Shown here piece by piece: positions 14,044-15,118 of a DNA stretch of 15,118 nucleotides. The DNA is from Ktedonobacterales bacterium (lineage in GTDB: Bacteria > Chloroflexota > Ktedonobacteria > Ktedonobacterales > JADMIN01): positions 1 to 15,118 of the forward strand of contig JANWHL010000259.1 of assembly GCA_025450405.1 (NCBI GenBank). The letters run 5' to 3'. Made by a program: the position numbers and the translations under genes. Under the pieces are notes generated by a model. It did not search any database. It was not told where the DNA came from and worked only from the letters and a program-made list of their open reading frames with translations. Each line of letters opens with the position of its first letter. The stretch's first letter is position 1.

Positions 14044-14099
14044 GGGCGTCCGGTGGACGCCCGCGGTCGGTTGGACGCCCGCGGCCCGGTGGACGCCCG
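14044..14099. repeat. GTAGGGGCG hairpin and three 18-bp direct repeats after grpE
   Basis: GGGCGTCC (14044-14051) and GGACGCCC (14055-14062) form a perfect 8-bp hairpin with a 3-nt loop directly at the grpE stop. The box GGACGCCCG then recurs at 14055, 14073 and 14091, an exact 18-bp period. The head matches the element between cse2 and cas7e. There is no T-tract, so it is not a typical terminator, though it may attenuate or protect the mRNA between grpE and dnaK. Confidence 0.6.
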
Positions 14100-14175
14100 A
14101 CTGGTTGACGGCGCGGCCCCGCCGCCCACCCGCCACCACACCTTTCACCGTCCTCTCCGGCACTCCGCGTCTCTC

Positions 14176-14273
14176 TGTCTCTCTCTCCGCGTCCTCCGCG
14201 TCCTCGGCGGTTAAGTCGTTCCTCTCTCCCCGCGCCCCGCAGTGGCGAGGGGGTCGGGGGGGGTGAGGACCCC
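14176..14273. repeat. two dispersed intergenic repeats in the grpE-dnaK gap
   Basis: The run CTCTCCGCGTCCTCCGCGTC, followed by CTCGGCGGTTAA (to about 14214), belongs to the pyrimidine-rich CCTCTGCGTCCTCTGCGGTTAA class that I recall as common between genes in some bacterial genomes. Right after it, 14222-14273 (CCTCTCTCCCC to GGGGTGAGGACCCC) repeats the theme of the hrcA leader hairpin, ending in the same GGTGAGGACCCC. No CIRCE or clear promoter is visible before dnaK, so dnaK is probably read from the hrcA promoter. Confidence 0.5.
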
Positions 14274-14330
14274 AATCATCGTTTCATCACACAGCGCGAC
14301 GGGTCGCACCGTCGCGGGAGGGAAGCTTCA

Positions 14331-15118
<788 letters not shown>

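Overview
The window is high-GC bacterial DNA. It holds a type I-E CRISPR-Cas effector operon on the minus strand (235-8533), a regulatory interval upstream of it (8534-9381), a WYL-domain regulator gene on the minus strand (9382-10401), a repeat-rich stretch with no recognisable gene (about 10402-11790), and the start of a heat-shock operon hrcA-grpE-dnaK on the plus strand (11981 to the window end). The GC content, the dense short intergenic repeats and the CIRCE-controlled hrcA-grpE-dnaK order suggest a Chloroflexota-like (Thermomicrobia/Sphaerobacter type) bacterium. That taxonomic guess is inference only.

The cas order along the minus strand is cas3, cse1 (casA), cse2 (casB), cas7e (casC), cas5e (casD), cas6e (casE), with ATGA/GTGA overlaps at two junctions. 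The Cascade subunits look complete. cas3 is broken by a frameshift inside its HD nuclease domain near 8100. No cas1, cas2 or multi-spacer array lies in the window, although only 234 bases follow cas6e before the edge.

The most striking part is the 8.95-9.24 kb interval. A single type I-E repeat (9165-9193), a 32-nt spacer (9133-9164) and a degenerate second repeat (9104-9132) form a lone unit on the minus strand with the exact 61-bp type I-E period. Its own promoter candidate (9206-9235) precedes it and a strong hairpin (9065-9109) follows. The first 18 nt of the guide match a site only 120-150 bp away (protospacer 8984-9015), next to an AAG PAM. Mismatches fall at guide positions 6, 12 and 16; positions 6 and 12 are bases that Cascade flips out. 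The PAM sits on the -35 box of a near-consensus minus-strand promoter (TTGACT-17-TATACT, 8954-8982). This is the layout of a CRISPR-derived guide RNA that turns Cascade into a transcriptional repressor: CreA of a CreTA toxin-antitoxin, or a CreR-like autorepressor of the cas operon. The promoter reads towards cas3 through about 410 nt of leader, which could hold a CreT toxin; a 48-codon ORF at 8766-8912 is one weak candidate.

The WYL regulator has its own extended -10 promoter, and two copies of a 15-bp motif lie upstream of it. The heat-shock operon promoter (TTGACG-17-TAAAAT) is flanked by two CIRCE operators for HrcA. Between the two halves of the window lie six copies of an element built on paired GCGGCA boxes, three of them exactly 54 bp apart. 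Several other intergenic repeat families sit between genes.
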